The notes under the pieces were generated by a model. It was not told the origin of the DNA, searched no databases, and was given only the letters and a program-made list of their open reading frames with translations. A stretch of DNA of 64,000 nt from Echinarachnius parma (lineage: Eukaryota; Echinodermata; Echinoidea; Clypeasteroida; Echinarachniidae): assembly GCA_037951105.1 (NCBI GenBank), contig JBAMJV010004028.1, positions 1 to 64,000 on the forward strand, given 5' to 3'. Position 1 is the stretch's first letter; each line of letters starts with the position of its first letter. This document shows positions 61,406-64,000 of the stretch, piece by piece. Made by a program: the position numbers and the translations under genes.

Positions 61406-61754
61406 CAGGGGCGTAGCTACGGGGCACTTGCACTCCCCCTATGTGCCCCCATGAGAAAATTGACAACATAAATCGCCCCAAAACATATAATTTTAAAGGT
61501 AAGTATAAGCATATTAGGCCAAGAATAATGTAATAATCATGATTCAACTATTATTTCCGGCCAATTAAGATCATTTATGAGCTATAATTGAATATTATAG
61601 GCAACATAAACGGGTTAGGAACTTTCGTTTTCCTTCCTTTTTGTTGTGCTTGTCAGACAAAAACTATGCCCATTCATGCAAATTCAAGGCCCTCCCCGGT
61701 CCCCCCCCCCCCCCCCCACCCACTGAAATCATCCTAGCTACGCCATTGCCCCTA
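61406..61754. mobile_element. short hAT-like element (CAGGGGCGTAGCTAC)
   Basis: CAGGGGCGTAGCTACGG at the left; TAGCTACGCCATTGCCCCT at the right, inverted with a 3-base insertion. It includes a C run at 61701-61717. No clear target duplication. Confidence 0.6.
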
Positions 61755-62023
61755 CTCCTTCTCTCGTGGGGAGAAGGCTGTAAGGGTTGCGCCCCCATGG
61801 TATAGATCTACTCAAATAAGGGTAGAAATTGGAAGAAAAGAAAAATACATAATTATATGAAAATAATTAAGAGTAATTAACTAGAATAAACAATAGCATA
61901 CAATGCGGATTTTTGTTTTACTGAAGAAAATGTTGGGTAGAAACAAAACAGGAAAGAAAGGGCTGAGAGAATAAATTGCATTAGAAGTAAGAACTAAATA
62001 TGAAACAACAGAATCTACAGTTC

Positions 62024-62214
62024 TGTGCCCCGTTTGCAGAAAAAAGATACAATAAATTGTAAGTTACAGTTAATCGTAAGTCAGATCATGTGACTAAATG
62101 CGTAAATCTGATTGGTTAAGACGCGCAAAGTCTCTGACTTAAAATTAGTTGTAAGTTACAACTAATTTTACGTTACAACTTGTAACTTACAATCTCTTTC
62201 TGCAACGTGGCCCA
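62024..62214. mobile_element. palindromic element, diverged copy of 24898
   Basis: GCCCCGTTTGCAGAAA, ATACAAT..ATTGTAAGTTAC and AATCGTAAGTCAGATCA match the element at 24898. The right arm ends TCTTTCTGCAACGTGGCCCAG. Confidence 0.75.
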
Positions 62215-62929
62215 GATGGTACGGGAAATTGACGCGAATAGCTCGGGGACTCGGCGGCAGGGGGGAAGGCGACACAGGATCGCCGGTAGTGGGGCAGGGA
62301 TTACTCTGATATCTTCGTGTCTGATATTTTACTCGGCCAAACTACTATGAAAACCTTTAGGCAAGACGGGTATGTTCCTGCAAGAAGTTCAATTATCGTT
62401 CATCTGGGATTAGTAACAAAGTCAACTTTTGATCAACGTGCTTTGGTTTGAAGGAAATATGCTCATGTGCGTGTTTTTTTTTAGCACAATGTGCATTACA
62501 CTTGGTGATTCATGAGCACAAGTTTGTTTTTGCAATGGAAGTGTGTTTAAATGTGCGCGTATGTTTGTGTGGGCATTTTATTTTGCTTGCATACATACAT
62601 GACTGTATGTTTGTATAATTATTAAAAGAAATAATAAAATGGCACGAAACAACCAAAGCGAGGTTACAGCCCGAGTAAGATGAGATGCCTATTTTATGAC
62701 TAATCGAAATAGACTAATCACAATAAATCCCTCTTTGGGGATTTCCCTTATTATAGGTGTCGGAGTACGCAAAGGGCGTGAAACAAACAAATTTAACTCA
62801 TTCGGAGCCTGGCCCCAAAATACTGGGGCTATAGGATCGTACCGATTTACTTGTAAAAGTTGGTTAACGCGTCCATGGGAATTAAAAAGTAGACTGGAGA
62901 CAAGAAATCCGAACCGTCAATCTTACTAT

Positions 62930-63135
62930 CCGTGGTCATATGGTGGCGTAGCTGGGGCATTTTCCAGTGGGGCTACTGTCCAGGGTAGCCTAATCATTAT
63001 TAGGTGTGTGAAATTAATTGTCCAGATTGCCGGATTATGTTGCACATTTTCCCAGCAAGCATGACTTTGCGGTGGGGGCTCTACCCCCCCCCCCCCCCCC
63101 CCCACGTAGCTTCGCCTCTGTAGCTTCGCCTCTGT
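62930..63135. mobile_element. hAT-like fragment with poly-C run
   Basis: GGTGGCGTAGCTGGGG at about 62942 and CACGTAGCTTCGCCTCTG after a C run at 63084-63103. TAGCTTCGCCTCTG is then repeated. Low-grade relative of the elements at 4538 and 61406. The flanking sequence 62215-62930 holds nothing else I can name. Confidence 0.4.
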
Positions 63136-63787
63136 GTTTACAATCCCCGCTCTGTCCATTTCCATCAGCCTTAATTTGTCCTGATCGAATCGATAATAAC
63201 CGTCCCACAGGGAGAGACGTCAGTTTAGATGCTATGTTGGTATAATTTTGACAAGTCATACCTGTCACTAGACATTGTATATGAGTCAGAGCTTGTCAAA
63301 ATCGTATATAGGCCTGTATACTTGACCAGAACTTGACACAAACACAAACAATCCGATAACAGCCCTTGGGGTTATAAGAAGTAATATCATTTTGACAAGT
63401 CATACTTAGTCAAGAAAATTAATACAGACACAGATCGTACTATGCGTCATGAGGAGGCCTTCAGTTTATAATGTACTTGACCACAGCTTTGGGAAAGTTA
63501 ACCCTTTGGTACATTTGATTTCCTTAGACCAGTATAAATACAAATAATTATCAATACATCTTCAGCTCGATCGGTTGAGAAAAACGTATGACTGTTATAA
63601 CTTGAAAACTTATGTGAAAATGCGGTGATTTATTCAAAGTGCCCGGCGACCACGACGTCATTAATGAGCACCCTGCCATATTATACGTTTTGTTCATTTT
63701 GCGTTGCTTTCATGTATCGATTATTCCTTGATTCAAACGTGGGACATAAAGGTATTTATTTATAGTTATGAAATTCACTGTACTTAC

Positions 63788-63818
63788 CACTCAGGCCATG
63801 TTCGCTCTGTTACAGCAT
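63788..63818 (-). CDS. candidate 31-nt microexon
   Basis: A long pyrimidine-rich tract ending TTTGCTGTATCAG at 63819 and a consensus donor GAGTG/GTAAGTA at 63787 enclose 31 nt. Only one frame is open: 2 nt + 9 codons (AVTERTWPE) + 2 nt. It leaves phase 2, which is what the acceptor at 59518 requires, and enters in phase 1, like most exons here. Such a short match may be chance; the splice sites are the main evidence. The remaining sequence from 63140 to the window end shows nothing else. Confidence 0.33.
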
Positions 63819-64000
63819 CTGATACAGCAAAGACAAAAACAACGGAGAAATAATCTACAAATAATGAGGATTCTTCAGTATATTTTTGGCAAAGATCTAG
63901 AGCATTAAAATATCCTTGGAGCAAAGCCACTCAAATATAATTTAGAAGTCTTGAAATATGCTTTTGTTATTAAGAAAACAACGTTTTTAAATGAAGATAT

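Overview
The window reads as a eukaryotic, intron-rich, AT-rich genomic segment. It has large introns with consensus GT/AG splice sites, tRNA-derived SINEs, dense MITEs, long microsatellites and G/C homopolymers. No bacterial, phage or CRISPR feature is visible. The repeat content and the muscle-type Ig/FN3 exons fit a non-vertebrate animal, most plausibly a marine deuterostome such as an echinoderm or relative; this is inference and no species can be named.

All supportable coding sequence lies on the minus strand, so the gene reads from high to low coordinates. The exons are: a doubtful 31-nt microexon (63788-63818); two exons that together encode one Ig domain (59349-59518 and 58155-58354); a single 2-kb exon encoding a long disordered, basic and Ser-rich segment (51435-53453); an Ig-like exon (19664-20002); and an FN3 exon with strong resemblance to the FN3 module of smooth-muscle-type myosin light chain kinase (2813-3115). 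Almost every boundary is a phase 1 intron, typical of titin/MLCK-class genes. The kinase domain expected after FN3, and the start of the longest transcript, would lie outside the window. The upstream block (51-64 kb) could instead be the 3' part of a separate Ig-protein gene.

Inside the introns there are signs of internal promoters for shorter products. The best is a CpG-rich, CCAAT-containing block with a long 5'UTR, an initiator ATG and a phase 1 donor at 22764-23380; it would splice in frame to the Ig exon at 20002. A CpG-rich leader exon with a strong donor lies at 11751-11935. Weaker promoter-like islands lie at 43.9-44.2 kb and 5.2-5.6 kb. This nested layout recalls vertebrate MYLK, where long, short and telokin products come from one locus.

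The rest is intronic repeat. Three MITE families begin and end in TTAA, with about sixteen copies or relics. There is a 4.8-kb foldback element with palindromic tandem units carrying inverted fragments of a Penelope-like reverse transcriptase, several short palindromic elements, hAT-like non-autonomous elements, tRNA-headed SINEs (one series in tandem), minisatellites and microsatellites. A 53-bp minisatellite lies immediately before the splice acceptor of the Ig exon at 20 kb. Decayed duplicates of both Ig half-exons sit in the intron between the intact halves.
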